Shown piece by piece: positions 1-9,282 of a stretch of DNA of 64,000 bases (position 1 is its first letter; each line of letters opens with the position of its first letter). The position numbers and the translations under genes are program-made. The DNA is from Rhizobium gallicum bv. gallicum R602sp (GTDB lineage Bacteria; Pseudomonadota; Alphaproteobacteria; Rhizobiales; Rhizobiaceae): assembly GCF_000816845.1 (NCBI RefSeq), contig NZ_CP006877.1, positions 1,431,501 to 1,495,500 of the forward strand, read 5' to 3'. A model generated the notes under the pieces. It saw only the letters and a program-made list of their open reading frames with translations. It ran no database searches and was not told the origin of the DNA.

Positions 1-630
1 TATCTCGATGGTGCGCTCGGCGAGCTCGTCGCCAATCTCGAGGCGGCCGGCTACAAAGCGGACCAGATTGACGACATCATCCTGACGCATATCCATACCG
101 ACCATTCCGGCGGGCTGACGATCAAGGGCAAGCCGGTGTTCGCCAACGCGACCGTTCACGTCAACAAGCGTGAACATGATTTCTGGATGGAAACGCCTGG
201 GGAAAGCCGATCGGCCAACGTGCCGCTAAGCTATTTCGTCGAGGCGCATGAGAGTCTGGGGCCCTATGCCGAAGCCGGCAGGGTTCGCACCTTCGCCGAT
301 AATGCCGGAATCCTGCCGGGCATCGGCTCGATCCTGCGGGCCGGGCACACGCCGGGGCACAGCTCGATAGTCGTGGAAAGCGCAGGCGCAAAGATCGTTT
401 TCTGGGGCGACATTACCCATGGAAACGTGCTTCAGTTCGACGAGCCGGACGTGGCGATCCAGTTCGATACGGATCAGGCCGAGGCGATTCGTGCCAGGGA
501 GGCGGCCTTCGCGGATGCGACCGACGGCAAATACCTGGTGGCCGGCGCTCACATTGCCTTTCCGGGCATCGGCCATGTTCGCCGCGATGCGACGAATTAC
601 GAATGGGTTCCCGTCAATTATGCCTCTTGA
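1..630 (+). CDS. MBL-fold metallo-hydrolase (5' truncated)
   Basis: The frame is open from base 1, so the N-terminus lies outside the window; 209 codons are visible before TGA at 628-630. The translation carries the metallo-beta-lactamase zinc motif THIHTDHSGG (HxHxDH), then GHTPGHS, WGDITH and a late GAHIAFPG-GH, the usual order of metal ligands in this fold. Family members hydrolyse thioesters, lactones or related bonds with a two-metal centre; the substrate cannot be read from the sequence. A lactonase or glyoxalase-II-like role is possible but not shown. The gene converges on the LysR gene downstream, so shared regulation is not evident. Confidence 0.85.
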   Translation, partial: YLDGALGELVANLEAAGYKADQIDDIILTHIHTDHSGGLTIKGKPVFANATVHVNKREHDFWMETPGESRSANVPLSYFVEAHESLGPYAEAGRVRTFADNAGILPGIGSILRAGHTPGHSSIVVESAGAKIVFWGDITHGNVLQFDEPDVAIQFDTDQAEAIRAREAAFADATDGKYLVAGAHIAFPGIGHVRRDATNYEWVPVNYAS

Positions 631-797
631 AAACGACCCATCGCGGCGCAACGGAGCGGAGCCCGTTGCGCCGGTTTCATGTCCGGGCGGCACCGGTCGC
701 GATCAGTCCCGGCTTCAATAGGCCCCGTGCGACCAGCGAACTGCTTGCGACCACCCGGAACAAGAAGCCTCCTCACCACGCCCTGCCGCAGAGCCGT

Positions 798-1733
798 TCA
801 GTGCGAAGCAGCAGCATTCTCGTCGCGGATCTCAGCAAGCTTCAGCCTCGGCACCAGAAAGTCGAGAAACGCCCTGACCTTTGGCGGCTGGATACGTCCG
901 CCTGCTCTCATCGCGTAAAGCGTGGGGGCCGGTCCGGACCATTCGGGCAGCACGTGGACGAGGCGTCCTGCCGCGACGTCCGCCCTGACACGGAGATGAC
1001 TGGTCATTTGCAGGCCTTCGCCGGCCAGCAGAAAGCCGTGCAACCCTTCGGGATCGCTGGCCACCGCAACGGGCCGTACCGGAAACTCGTTGCACCGCCC
1101 CTCGCGCGTCAGAGGCCAGGCGTGGACCGGCTTGTCGAAATAGAACTGTGTCAACAGGCAAGCGTGATCTGCGAGCTCTGCCGGATTCGAAGGGCTTCCG
1201 TGCCTTTCAAGATAAGCGGGAGCCGCATATATGCCCATTGGCAGATCGCCAAGTCGGCGGGCAGTGAGCGAGGAATCGGGCATGGGTCCCTCCCACAGAC
1301 GCAGGGCGATATCAATATCCTTGGCAACGACATCCAGCACCTCATGGGCCAGAAGCAACTGTGGATAGACATCCGGGTAGAACCTTCTGAATTCGCTGAG
1401 CACCGGCGCTAAAATGCGGGTCGACAACCAATGTGGAGATGTGATCCTGAGCCAGCCCTTGGGATGTTGCTGCAGCTCGGCCACAGCGTTTTCGGCATCT
1501 TCGATATCTTTGACCAAGCCCTCGCAACGCTGGAAGTAGATCGTGCCGGCTTCGGTGAGCTTCAGGCTGCGCGTTGTCCTGTGGAGAAGCTGGGCCCCTA
1601 ACCGCGCCTCCAATTCCTGAACTTTGCGGCTGATCCGCGTCTTCGGCGTTCGCAGCGCCCGTGCGGCACCGGTGAAGCTGCCCTCCTGCACGACCTTTAC
1701 GAACGCCGCCGTGTCGCTGAAGTCACGCAGCAT
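798..1733 (-). CDS. LysR family transcriptional regulator
   Basis: The protein is 311 residues, typical for LysR regulators. The N-terminal winged helix-turn-helix reads FVKVVQEGSFTGAARAL with the following RKVQELEARLGAQLLHRTTR segment, and the rest matches a periplasmic-binding-like effector domain. The start at 1733 is chosen over an upstream in-frame ATG at 1793 because GGGGTGG sits just before it and because MLRDFSDTAAFVKV begins at the normal position for the family. No divergent partner gene adjoins it: the upstream side is a gap and a tRNA. Target and ligand are unknown. Confidence 0.9.
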   Translation of the reverse strand: MLRDFSDTAAFVKVVQEGSFTGAARALRTPKTRISRKVQELEARLGAQLLHRTTRSLKLTEAGTIYFQRCEGLVKDIEDAENAVAELQQHPKGWLRITSPHWLSTRILAPVLSEFRRFYPDVYPQLLLAHEVLDVVAKDIDIALRLWEGPMPDSSLTARRLGDLPMGIYAAPAYLERHGSPSNPAELADHACLLTQFYFDKPVHAWPLTREGRCNEFPVRPVAVASDPEGLHGFLLAGEGLQMTSHLRVRADVAAGRLVHVLPEWSGPAPTLYAMRAGGRIQPPKVRAFLDFLVPRLKLAEIRDENAAASH

Positions 1734-2126
1734 GGACCACCCCCATTTATCCTGAATTCGGGACAATGAAGACCGATCTCGCCGGATAATCAAGCCAATT
1801 CAATTCCTCTATTTCTCGCATCGATCGCTGCCAAAAAGGGATTCCCGGTTGATCTCCTTGCGCGCCATTGCTTCTCCTAAGCTTACTAAAACCTCGTCGC
1901 GTTCATCCTCGTCTAGGCGTGTTAGCTTGCGTGGGCTTATCGTCCGTTAACCTTGTGGGGGTAAGGGCTGCCGAACGCTAAGTGAACGCCCGGGGACTCT
2001 GGTGGGACTTTCTGCTCTAACTCGCGCTTTTTCGTACGTTCCGTTCCATTTTTATTCTCACTCGTCGATTTTTCCCTTGCGCCTAAAAACCCAAAAGACT
2101 AACAGGATCAAGCCGTTTCGGCGTAA
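1734..2126. other. Gene-free gap between lysR and tRNA-Pro
   Basis: About 390 bases with no convincing ORF on either strand. It should hold the promoters of the LysR gene (leftward) and of tRNA-Pro (rightward), but no clear -35/-10 pair was picked out. Nothing else is recognised. Confidence 0.5.
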
Positions 2127-2200
<74 letters not shown>

Positions 2201-2764
2201 GATTTTTACTCGTTCATTCAACGAGTTATCGTTGGGTATACGAAAAGGCGGCTGGTGGGGCAACGTCCGACTGGCCGCTATTTCTATCTGGAACAGTTAC
2301 TTCGGGCTCTGAACAGAGTTAAACGATAATAGATTCAATAATTTACAGAGTTCCATTTTTGGCGTCACCTGTTTTGGAACGTCGCAGTCGACGCCAGGCA
2401 AATCCAGTGCTTGTTGAACAAGTCCGCCTCAAAAATGTCTTCGCCCATATAAAGGCGAGCCCGGCAGCGGATGCCCATCGTCGCGGGCGTTACACGGTTG
2501 AAAGGCGCAGATCTTGGTCGCGCTTCGGTAGACCCGATTGCCAAATTCCCTTGCCGGAGCATACATCTAGTCCAGTCGCCCCGACCATTTATCACATTCA
2601 CATCTCAGGAAAAACTTGACCGAGAGCTCGTCATGGCAGCGCTGGAAGAAACCGGCCGCTCGCGAAAGCGTGATGAGCTGTTATCATGCAGCGCCGGTGT
2701 TTCCGGAACAAGCCCGTCCCCTTAGGGTTAGCCTGCCGTCACCCACGCAACACTGGAGGACGTT
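2201..2764. other. Gene-free gap downstream of tRNA-Pro
   Basis: About 560 bases with only short overlapping ORFs on both strands, none with a ribosome binding site plus recognisable domain. The last part must carry the promoter for the small exported protein at 2765. No repeat or integrase remnant was recognised, although tRNA 3' ends are common integration sites. Confidence 0.4.
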
Positions 2765-3073
2765 ATGCCAACAAAACTTTTAGCAGCATCCATTCTGGCC
2801 CTCGGCATGGCAACATCGGCTTCCTATGCCCAGAGCCAAGGCGCTTCGGCCAGCTCAACGCGTTCGCCCCCATCGGTGCAGGAAGGGGAAGACTATCCTT
2901 TCGGCAACAATAGCAATGCGCCTGCTGGGGTTGATCCCAATGTAACCGGCAGCACGACCATGACTCGGGGAGGCTCCATGGAAGGCAATTGCTCTGCGTA
3001 CGACAAGGCGCGGACCTCTCCTGGTCGCGGCGACGACCAGACCGACATGGCAGAATTATGTGGTAACAAGTAA
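2765..3073 (+). CDS. Small exported hypothetical protein
   Basis: The protein is 102 residues. The N-terminus MPTKLLAASILALGMATSAS followed by YAQSQ is a Sec signal peptide with probable cleavage after the AQ-proximal small residues. The mature part is rich in Ser, Gly, Asn and Asp and has two cysteines (NCSAYD and ELCGNK) that could form a disulfide. CTGGAGGA precedes the ATG at good spacing, and a strong terminator hairpin follows directly. Similar short Ser/Gly-rich exported proteins of unknown function are common in rhizobia; no function is assigned. Confidence 0.7.
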   Translation: MPTKLLAASILALGMATSASYAQSQGASASSTRSPPSVQEGEDYPFGNNSNAPAGVDPNVTGSTTMTRGGSMEGNCSAYDKARTSPGRGDDQTDMAELCGNK

Positions 3074-3088
3074 CCGATGTGCTTCCTA

Positions 3089-3120
3089 GGAAAGGCCGGT
3101 GTCGCACCGGCCTTTCCTTT
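3089..3120 (+). terminator. Rho-independent terminator
   Basis: A perfect 12-bp stem (GGAAAGGCCGGT/ACCGGCCTTTCC) with loop GTCGC is followed by TTT. It sits 16 bases after the stop of the small exported protein. The symmetric stem could also end the convergent lipoprotein transcript, which stops at 3133. Confidence 0.8.
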
Positions 3121-3132
3121 GCTTGTGTCCAC

Positions 3133-3396
3133 TCAATCGGCGCTGTCGACTACATCACGCCGTCTTACGAGCTTGAGGCTTCTGTCCGGTTGAATGATGT
3201 AGGTTTCCTCCACCCATCGGCCGGTCGGGTCGATAAATTGATGGGGCAGAACAGAGCCGGGTGGCGATTTGCTAAGCCGCACCGGTGGCTGGCCTCCATA
3301 TGTGATGCTTCCGCGTATCGGCTCAATTCCTTCGGAGCCGCTGGTGCAGCCGGATAACACCAGAGCAGCTATCAAAATCGTCAGTCGAATTCCCAT
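3133..3396 (-). CDS. Small putative lipoprotein
   Basis: The protein is 87 residues. The N-terminus MGIRLTILIAALVLSGCTSG is a lipoprotein signal with lipobox LSGC; the lipidated cysteine is residue 17. The mature domain of about 70 residues contains RGSITYGGQPPVRLSKSPPGS and a basic C-terminal LKLVRRRDVVD. Related small lipoproteins are annotated in rhizobia only as hypothetical. The residue after Cys+1 is Thr, not Asp, so outer-membrane sorting would be expected under the usual Lol rule. It converges on the small exported protein across a shared terminator. Confidence 0.7.
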   Translation of the reverse strand: MGIRLTILIAALVLSGCTSGSEGIEPIRGSITYGGQPPVRLSKSPPGSVLPHQFIDPTGRWVEETYIIQPDRSLKLVRRRDVVDSAD

Positions 3397-3714
3397 TACT
3401 ATTGGCCTTCAAATGTTTTGCCGCGTAACGGCGCAACGTTTCCGTGTCGCGCGCCTCTGGCGCACCAAGTAAATGGTGCTCTGTTTTATGCGGGAAAGCG
3501 TAAGCTCGACTGGCATGCAAAAAAAGCAGGCAGATCGCCAGTCAGGGCGCCGGCACAAGCGCAGGCGCGCCGGAATCCAGCCTGCGACCACGAGACATTT
3601 GTTCCAGTTGCCAAGCCGGAAATCGGCGCGCATATTATCTATATCGTCGGCCATGGATGGGCGGCCGGCGAATGATGCTAGTTGTGCTTTCGCCCTCATG
3701 GGAAGTGCGGCTCG
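3397..3714. other. Gene-free gap
   Basis: About 320 bases between the divergent lipoprotein gene and the small ORF at 3715. Several overlapping ORFs are open here on both strands, but they have arginine- and cysteine-rich low-complexity translations and no supporting ribosome binding sites. Promoters for both flanking genes are expected here but were not identified. Confidence 0.4.
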
Positions 3715-3927
3715 ATGCTCGATACACCTTTTCATCCCCGTGATCTGCCGCTCTTTTCGGAAGACCTAGATGTGATTTCCGGCGTGTTGGATGTCGTCTG
3801 CAAGGCGAGGGGACTAAGCCGCAACACCCCCGAAGCCGAGCACCTCGGCGCGCTGATCATCCAGCTCTATCGCCAGGGCGCCAAGGACAGCACGAAACTC
3901 GCCGCCCTTGCGAAGGCCTATCTCTAG
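3715..3927 (+). CDS. Conserved-type small hypothetical protein
   Basis: The protein is 70 residues starting MLDTPFHPRDLPLF. The start at 3715 is preferred over the in-frame 3682 ATG because GGGAAG lies upstream at suitable spacing. The C-terminal half (SRNTPEAEHLGALIIQLYRQ) is predicted helical and resembles the small cytosolic proteins often found in rhizobia next to regulatory genes. No domain or function is recognised. It converges with the minus-strand genes at 3931 and 4155 with almost no gap. Confidence 0.6.
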   Translation: MLDTPFHPRDLPLFSEDLDVISGVLDVVCKARGLSRNTPEAEHLGALIIQLYRQGAKDSTKLAALAKAYL

Positions 3928-3930
3928 TCC

Positions 3931-4080
3931 TCACTTTTCCTCGACGGAAATGCCGTTCTGGCCGATGCGAAGTTCGATGCCATCGGGCTTGCGTTCCTCA
4001 TTAAAAATATAGGCGCCAAGGCCGACAATGACGACGACCAAGGCGCCGATGACGAAATACAGACCATTGTTGCGGTTCAA
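3931..4080 (-). CDS. Small single-span membrane protein
   Basis: One transmembrane helix (YFVIGALVVVIVGLGAYIF) is followed by a short hydrophilic tail ending GISVEEK. The frame is open upstream to an ATG at 4152 (73 residues), but the TTG at 4080 has TTGGGGAAAA in front of it and gives a 49-residue protein beginning just before NRNNGLYFV. The upstream extension is basic and aromatic, unlike a normal N-terminus, so the TTG start is preferred; the choice is uncertain. The function is unknown. Confidence 0.6.
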   Translation of the reverse strand: MNRNNGLYFVIGALVVVIVGLGAYIFNEERKPDGIELRIGQNGISVEEK

Positions 4081-4154
4081 GATGTTTTCCCCAACGTTTT
4101 GATATCGAAAGAAAAACGCGTAAGGATCCCTTTGGTTCCTTGCGCGGGCCACAC

Positions 4155-4448
4155 TCAGTCGTCGTTGGTGGCGTTGAGGTTTTCGGGCCGGATGCCGTCG
4201 TCGCTTGACGTGCGCGCCCGCAGACGCACGCCGGGGCCGCCTTCGTCCTGATTGCCGCTGGCGATAAAGATCACGCCGGCTGCCTCCAGCGCGTGCTTGG
4301 CGGCAAGGAATGCGCCGGGCTCGCCCATTCCGTCGCCGTCTTCGAGCGCCTCTATAGCTTCCGGCGTCAGGCCGGACGCAGCGGCAAGCTCATCGATGCT
4401 CATCCCGGTCATGGCGCGCGCGCCGCGTATCTGCATTCCTGTGATCAT
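4155..4448 (-). CDS. Small XRE-type helix-turn-helix protein
   Basis: The protein is 97 residues. Residues 5-60 fit a Cro/XRE helix-turn-helix: MTGMSIDELAAASGLTPEAI is the HTH core, followed by the ALEDGDG turn and a helix containing AAKHALEAAGVIFI. Rhizobia carry many similar single-domain regulators whose C-terminus contains GGPGVRLR, as here. No ligand domain is present, so it may act as a DNA-binding repressor or as a component of a larger switch. It lies just upstream of the small membrane protein and just downstream of the polysaccharide locus. Confidence 0.75.
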   Translation of the reverse strand: MITGMQIRGARAMTGMSIDELAAASGLTPEAIEALEDGDGMGEPGAFLAAKHALEAAGVIFIASGNQDEGGPGVRLRARTSSDDGIRPENLNATNDD

Positions 4449-4487
4449 GCTTGGAAGTTTAGCGCGAATGCCGCCGTTCTCAAGTAC

Positions 4488-5732
4488 TTAGACCGCGCTA
4501 TGGCCGGGGAAACTCTGCCGGTAGCGATGTTCGAGTGCGGCGCACCCCCAGACAATGCCGAGGAGAAGATAGACATGCCGCCAATGGTCGATGTCGATCA
4601 CGTTGCCGATGACTGCGTGGCCGATGATGCAGATCCAGGCGATCATCAGATAAGGCTGCCAGGGCCGATCCCTGAGGAGGTTCTTGAGGCCGAGGTAAAG
4701 CGTCCACACGAGTAGCGACACGTAGGAGACGAAGCCGAGCCAGCCATAGGTCGTCAGCGTCTTCAGCCAGATATTGTGCTCGTCTTCCGGAAAGATGGTG
4801 CCGAACACCATCGGGCCGAGACCGAGCGGCCTTTCCATCATCATCTGAAAGCCGATGCGGTGGCGGTCGAAGCGGCCGAGATATTCGCCGTCATATTCCT
4901 GGACGAGCTGTGCGCGGGTGCTGAACAAATCGCTGACCTGCGGGAATTGAAGCGCAATCAGAAGGGCTGCGACCATCAAAACGATCGCCAGAAGCGAGAG
5001 GATGAGGATGCGCAGCCGGAAAGCGCCGCTTCGCTCCTTCAGGAGCATCAGGAAGATGAGCAGCACCACACCGAGCAGGAAGAGGCCCCAGGCGGCGCGC
5101 GAAAAGGACAGGAATACGCCGAGCGCAACGATCAGCAGCGCGGCGGCGCGCAACGGCGAGGTCTTCAGGTCGCGCGTCAATATGCCGTGGATGAGATAGA
5201 GGGACGGTACGACCAGGAACGGTCCGAAGACGTTCGGATCCTGGAATGCGCCCTTCGCGCGGTCGTAGAGCGTGAAGACCTCGGCGCCGGGAAAGGCATG
5301 GAAATATCCAAGTATACCGAGCAACGAGGTGATGACGGCTGCAAAGACCCAGGCATTGAAGATCAGCGGCAGCCGCTTGGCGCTGTCTTCAATGATGGCC
5401 GCATAGAAGACAGAGGTCAGGGCAAGGAAGGTCGAGACCGCGACATACATCGGCCCGCCGGTCATGTCCTTCATTTGCGTCAGTGAAAGCATGCCGCCGA
5501 CATTGAAGGTCAGGAGCAGGGTCAGAAGCATCGCGGTGAAGCGCGAGATTCGAAGGCCGAGGATAAACCAGATGCCGACGAGCCCCGCCATCCACAGTTC
5601 GTAAGGCGCAGGCTCATTGATGACGAAGCCAGCGAGGAAGACGCCGAAGGCAACCATCGCCGAGCCGATGAAGCGCAGTGCGGCGCGCTGCGGTTGGGCG
5701 ACGTGGGAATATGCCGCCTCGATCGGGCTCAA
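4488..5732 (-). CDS. O-antigen ligase/ExoQ-like polysaccharide polymerase
   Basis: A 414-residue integral membrane protein with about ten predicted helices and a large periplasmic loop after the middle. It carries the Wzy_C/O-antigen ligase signature around DPNVFGPFLVVPSLY, the FSRAAWGLF helix and the H-containing EHNIWLKTLTTYGWLG segment. Such proteins polymerise lipid-linked repeat units or ligate glycans in the periplasm. The start is a TTG overlapping the TGA of the upstream glycosylphosphotransferase, which indicates translational coupling. It is the last gene of the minus-strand polysaccharide operon. A role as the polymerase of this locus is inferred from context. Confidence 0.85.
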   Translation of the reverse strand: MSPIEAAYSHVAQPQRAALRFIGSAMVAFGVFLAGFVINEPAPYELWMAGLVGIWFILGLRISRFTAMLLTLLLTFNVGGMLSLTQMKDMTGGPMYVAVSTFLALTSVFYAAIIEDSAKRLPLIFNAWVFAAVITSLLGILGYFHAFPGAEVFTLYDRAKGAFQDPNVFGPFLVVPSLYLIHGILTRDLKTSPLRAAALLIVALGVFLSFSRAAWGLFLLGVVLLIFLMLLKERSGAFRLRILILSLLAIVLMVAALLIALQFPQVSDLFSTRAQLVQEYDGEYLGRFDRHRIGFQMMMERPLGLGPMVFGTIFPEDEHNIWLKTLTTYGWLGFVSYVSLLVWTLYLGLKNLLRDRPWQPYLMIAWICIIGHAVIGNVIDIDHWRHVYLLLGIVWGCAALEHRYRQSFPGHSAV

Positions 5733-7279
5733 TAGGCGTTTTCCGTGTTGAGTAACCGCACCGGCGTCAGGAACAATATCTTGAGATCGAACCAGAGCGA
5801 CCAGTTCTCGATATAGTAGAGGTCGTAGGCGGTGCGGAACTTGATCTTGTCGTCATTGTCGATCTCGCCGCGCCAGCCGTTGATCTGCGCCCAGCCGGTC
5901 ACGCCGGGCTTCACGCGGTGACGGGCGAAATAGCCTTCAACGATGTCGCCCCAGGCGCGATCTTTGGTCTGCGCCAGGACTGCATGCGGCCTGGGGCCGA
6001 CGAGCGAGAGATCGCCTTTCAGCACATTGAATAGTTGCGGCAATTCATCGATCGAGGATTTGCGGATGAAGCGGCCGACCGACGTCACGCGCGGATCGCC
6101 CTTGGTCACTACGACCTTGGCGTTGTGATCACTCATGTTGGTGTACATCGAGCGGAACTTGAAGACGTTGATGACCTCATTGTTGAAGCCGTGCCGCTTC
6201 TGCATGAAGAAGACTGGACCCTTGGACGTCAGCTTGATTGCAATGGCCGTCAGGATCATCACCGGCCAGAGCAAAACAAGCGCAAGCGATGCGAAGAAGA
6301 TGTCGAAGCCTCGTTTGGCGACCGAGTCCCAATCACGGATCGGCTTCTTGAAAATGTCGAGCATCGGCACGGAGCCGATATGCGAATAGGCACGCGGTCG
6401 GAACCGCAGGCGGTTGGCATGTGCCGCAAGGCGGATATCGACCGGCAGGATCCAAAGTTTTTTGAGAAGCTGCAGGATGCGCGCCTCGGCGCTCAGCGGC
6501 AGCGCGATAATCAGCATGTCGATCCGGGTCAGCCGTACGAATTCGACCAGTTCGGCAACGGTGCCGAGCTTCGGATAGCCTGCGACCATGACCGGCGAGC
6601 GCTTCTCGCCCCGGTCGTCGAATATGCCGCATATGCGGATATCGTTGTCTGCCTGCTGCTCGAGAACGCGGATCAGATCCTTGGCAGGTTCGCCGCCGCC
6701 GACGATCACGGCGCGGCGCTCCATGACGCCGTTGCGCGCCCAGTTGCGGATGCCGTAGGCGACCAGGAAGCGTGAGCCGAGCAGGAAGACTGAGGCAAGC
6801 GAGAACCAAGCAACATGCAGGTTTATCTCTGCCCATGCTAGATCGCGGAAGAGCGAAAAGATCGCTTCCGTCACGGCAAAGGCAGCCGCCCAGGCGCCGA
6901 AGATGCGCGGAAGCAGACGAATGCGCGCCCGCAGAGCCGGAATGGAATAGGTATCCGAAAGCTGCAGCGCCATGACGCCCAACGCTGCCGCGGCAGCTGC
7001 TATGCCCGCCCGCGCGCCAAGGCTTTCGCTGCCGTCTCCAGGCCAGATCAGGAAGGCGAGCAGCCCGATTGCGAATTGAGAGACGAATTCGAAGAGGCGC
7101 AGCTGGCCGATGACCATCGACGGGGAACGCGTTCCCTCGCGGAACTGTTCGGCAATCTGCCGGGCATAGGCGTTGATCTCTCCGGGGGTTTCCTTCCCGC
7201 CACCGTCTGCGTTGGCAGCGGAAACCCGCTTGCGCAGGGCTTCCACGTCGAACTGATCGCTCTTTTCTGCTTTGTTCAT
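5729..7279 (-). CDS. Undecaprenyl-phosphate glycosylphosphotransferase
   Basis: The protein is 516 residues. An N-terminal region with about four transmembrane helices is followed by a CoA-binding-like Rossmann segment (AVIVGGGEPAKDLIRVL), a fifth helix (FFASLALVLLWPVMILTAIA) and the catalytic bacterial sugar transferase domain with FKFRSMYTN, LKGDLSLVGPRP and VKPGVTGWAQ. This is the WcaJ/ExoY/PssA class, which starts repeat-unit assembly by moving hexose-1-phosphate onto undecaprenyl phosphate at the inner membrane. Its stop overlaps the next gene. By position it corresponds to the priming transferase of an upp-like locus (inference). Confidence 0.93.
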   Translation of the reverse strand: MNKAEKSDQFDVEALRKRVSAANADGGGKETPGEINAYARQIAEQFREGTRSPSMVIGQLRLFEFVSQFAIGLLAFLIWPGDGSESLGARAGIAAAAAALGVMALQLSDTYSIPALRARIRLLPRIFGAWAAAFAVTEAIFSLFRDLAWAEINLHVAWFSLASVFLLGSRFLVAYGIRNWARNGVMERRAVIVGGGEPAKDLIRVLEQQADNDIRICGIFDDRGEKRSPVMVAGYPKLGTVAELVEFVRLTRIDMLIIALPLSAEARILQLLKKLWILPVDIRLAAHANRLRFRPRAYSHIGSVPMLDIFKKPIRDWDSVAKRGFDIFFASLALVLLWPVMILTAIAIKLTSKGPVFFMQKRHGFNNEVINVFKFRSMYTNMSDHNAKVVVTKGDPRVTSVGRFIRKSSIDELPQLFNVLKGDLSLVGPRPHAVLAQTKDRAWGDIVEGYFARHRVKPGVTGWAQINGWRGEIDNDDKIKFRTAYDLYYIENWSLWFDLKILFLTPVRLLNTENAY

Positions 7280-7325
7280 AAGGCTTCAGCCGCTCGTTGT
7301 TTCAAACGGCATTAGCAGAAAGGCC

Positions 7326-8507
7326 CTAAGAAAGGTTTACGGATGCCTCATAGGTTTCGGAGGCTGAAGAGCCCTCCGCGAGCGTGTGGTACAGTTTCAG
7401 GACATCTCTTGCCATTACGGAAGAGGAAAAAACGGACTTCACCGAATCGATCGAAGGCATCACGGCATTATGCCAGCCGGGTGTCGTCAGCGCGTCGGCC
7501 ATGACGCGGGCTAGGTCATCCGCGTTGTCGGGCGCGACGAGGGCAGGGCTGCTCCTGCCGAGCACTTCCGGAATGCCGCCGACGCGGCTGGCGATGACCG
7601 TCTTTCCGGCGCCGAGCCCTTCGAGGATGATGTAGGGCATGGCTTCGGCGCGGGACGGCACCACCAGGTTCTGCGCCATCGCGAATGCTTCCTGCACACG
7701 CATCGGCGGCAGCATGCCGATACGCTTGCCGAGGCCGCGCTCGACCATCATGTCGCGGTATTTCTCCCGGTCCGGCCCGTCGCCGATCATCAGCGCCGAA
7801 AGAGGGCGACCAATCAGCCGCTCGGTCTTGGCAAATGCATCCACAAACAGATCGGGACCCTTAAGGTCCCGGAGCATGCCGACATAGATGAAATGTACGG
7901 CATCGGATCGTGTGGGAATAATCTGGAAATCCCGCTCCCCGATCCCGTTGTAGATCAGCCGCGTCAGGGGTCTCGGCCGGCCCACTTTCTGTGCATAGGT
8001 GTCGCGCTCGTATTCGCAGATGAAGACGAGGGCATCAGTGAAATATTCCTGCAACCGCTCCATCCGCAGGACGAACTGTCCGGTGAGCGACGAGCGGGAA
8101 TAGTGCAGGCTTCCGCCGTGGGCGGTATAGAGGCGGGCTACGCGATACCTGTTCACCCGCAAGGCTGAGCCGACAAGGCGCGCGAGCACGCCGCCCTTGG
8201 CGCCGTGTCCGTGCAGCACGTCCGGCCGCAAACTTTTGATTTTCTTGTATGTCTCCCATATCACGCCGATATCGGAAAGCGCCACGGAACGCCGGATCGG
8301 TATGCGCGTCAGCCCGAGTGAGAGAAAGGGACGGATATCGTCGAAGAGCCGGTCCTCGTGCTCGCCGCCGGTGGAGCTGTCGCAGAGGATGCCGATCTCA
8401 TGCCCGGCCGTGCTGTGTTCCTCCACCAGATCGCGGACATGGCGGAATATCCCGCCGACGGGCGATCTGAAACAATGGAGTATACGGAGGGGGCGCTGTT
8501 GTGCCAT
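7326..8507 (-). CDS. GT4 family glycosyltransferase
   Basis: The protein is 393 residues with the two-Rossmann GT-B fold. The N-terminal acceptor domain starts LRILHCFRSPVGGIFRHVRD and contains LHGHGAKGG. The C-terminal nucleotide-sugar domain holds FIYVGMLRDLKGPDLF, LMIGDGPDREKY, and the family motif PSRAEAMPYIILEGLGAGK, whose E-x7-E-like acid pair retains the sugar donor. It probably adds a sugar to the lipid-linked repeat unit on the cytoplasmic face. It lies 46 bases upstream of the priming transferase and a few bases after the export gene, in one operon. Sugar specificity cannot be told. Confidence 0.9.
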   Translation of the reverse strand: MAQQRPLRILHCFRSPVGGIFRHVRDLVEEHSTAGHEIGILCDSSTGGEHEDRLFDDIRPFLSLGLTRIPIRRSVALSDIGVIWETYKKIKSLRPDVLHGHGAKGGVLARLVGSALRVNRYRVARLYTAHGGSLHYSRSSLTGQFVLRMERLQEYFTDALVFICEYERDTYAQKVGRPRPLTRLIYNGIGERDFQIIPTRSDAVHFIYVGMLRDLKGPDLFVDAFAKTERLIGRPLSALMIGDGPDREKYRDMMVERGLGKRIGMLPPMRVQEAFAMAQNLVVPSRAEAMPYIILEGLGAGKTVIASRVGGIPEVLGRSSPALVAPDNADDLARVMADALTTPGWHNAVMPSIDSVKSVFSSSVMARDVLKLYHTLAEGSSASETYEASVNLS

Positions 8508-8513
8508 CAGCGA

Positions 8514-9089
8514 TCAGAACAGCCGTTCGCGGACATAGATCGTGTCGCCGGCGATGATTGAGGACGAAATGTTGACGCGTCCGGTCAGCACCTGGCCGTT
8601 GATCTTGCGGGTGACGTCGACCGTGCCCTGATTGGCGCGGGAGGTGAAGCCGCCGGCAACGGCGATCGCGTTCTGCACCGTCATGCCCGGCACATAGGAA
8701 TACTGGCCGGGCTGACCGACTTCTCCCATGATGAAGATGGAACGGTAGCGGTCGACATCGATCGTCACATCGGGATCGCGCAGATAGCCCTGCTGCAACT
8801 TCTGGGCGATCTGACCGGAAAGCTGCTGCAGCGTGCGTCCGCGCGCCGGCACCTGTCCGACGAGCGGGAAGGCGATGTAGCCTGCCTGATCGACCATATA
8901 GGTATTCGTCATGCTCGGCTGATCGAAAACGGTGATGCGCAGGCGGTCGCCGCTGTCGAGCGTATAGGGCTGGATCGTTGCCTGATTGAAAGCTCTCGGC
9001 GCGGGCTTATAGGTGTTGCAACCGCTCAATGCCGCCGTCATGGCGACAAGGCTCAGAGCCAGAAGCGTCTTGGGCTGGACGAAAAGCAT
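8514..9089 (-). CDS. Wza/ExoF-type polysaccharide export protein
   Basis: The protein is 191 residues from the ATG at 9089. A lipoprotein signal (LSLVAMTAALSGC) is followed by the Poly_export domain (YTLDSGDRLRITVFDQPSM, then AGYIAFPLVGQVPARGRT) and a SLBB domain (IFIMGEVGQPGQYSYVPGM, ending AGDTIYVRERLF). This small single-SLBB form is typical of rhizobial export proteins, which lack the long C-terminal helix of E. coli Wza. The frame is open upstream to 9260 and a GTG lies five codons upstream; no start has a strong ribosome binding site. It is divergent from the Wzc-like gene, and the two should work together at the envelope. Confidence 0.9.
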   Translation of the reverse strand: MLFVQPKTLLALSLVAMTAALSGCNTYKPAPRAFNQATIQPYTLDSGDRLRITVFDQPSMTNTYMVDQAGYIAFPLVGQVPARGRTLQQLSGQIAQKLQQGYLRDPDVTIDVDRYRSIFIMGEVGQPGQYSYVPGMTVQNAIAVAGGFTSRANQGTVDVTRKINGQVLTGRVNISSSIIAGDTIYVRERLF

Positions 9090-9282
9090 CCGCGTTTTGC
9101 TCACAGGAAACGAACTCGGTACTGCCGTTATCGATCCGTTAGGGTTAATGGCTGGTAAAAATGCGCCGCATTTTTGCATTTTGCCCGGCCACGCTTCGAT
9201 TTGCTGATGCGGGGCAACATTAACCGTCGGGTTACTATAGTCGTTTACGCTTCGCACCATGTTTTGTTCTCGGAGTACGAGT

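Noticed and set aside
9220..9234. CtrA-like site TTAA-N7-GTTA between the divergent export genes
   Set aside because: The right half misses one base of TTAA and no second site is near; too weak to call.
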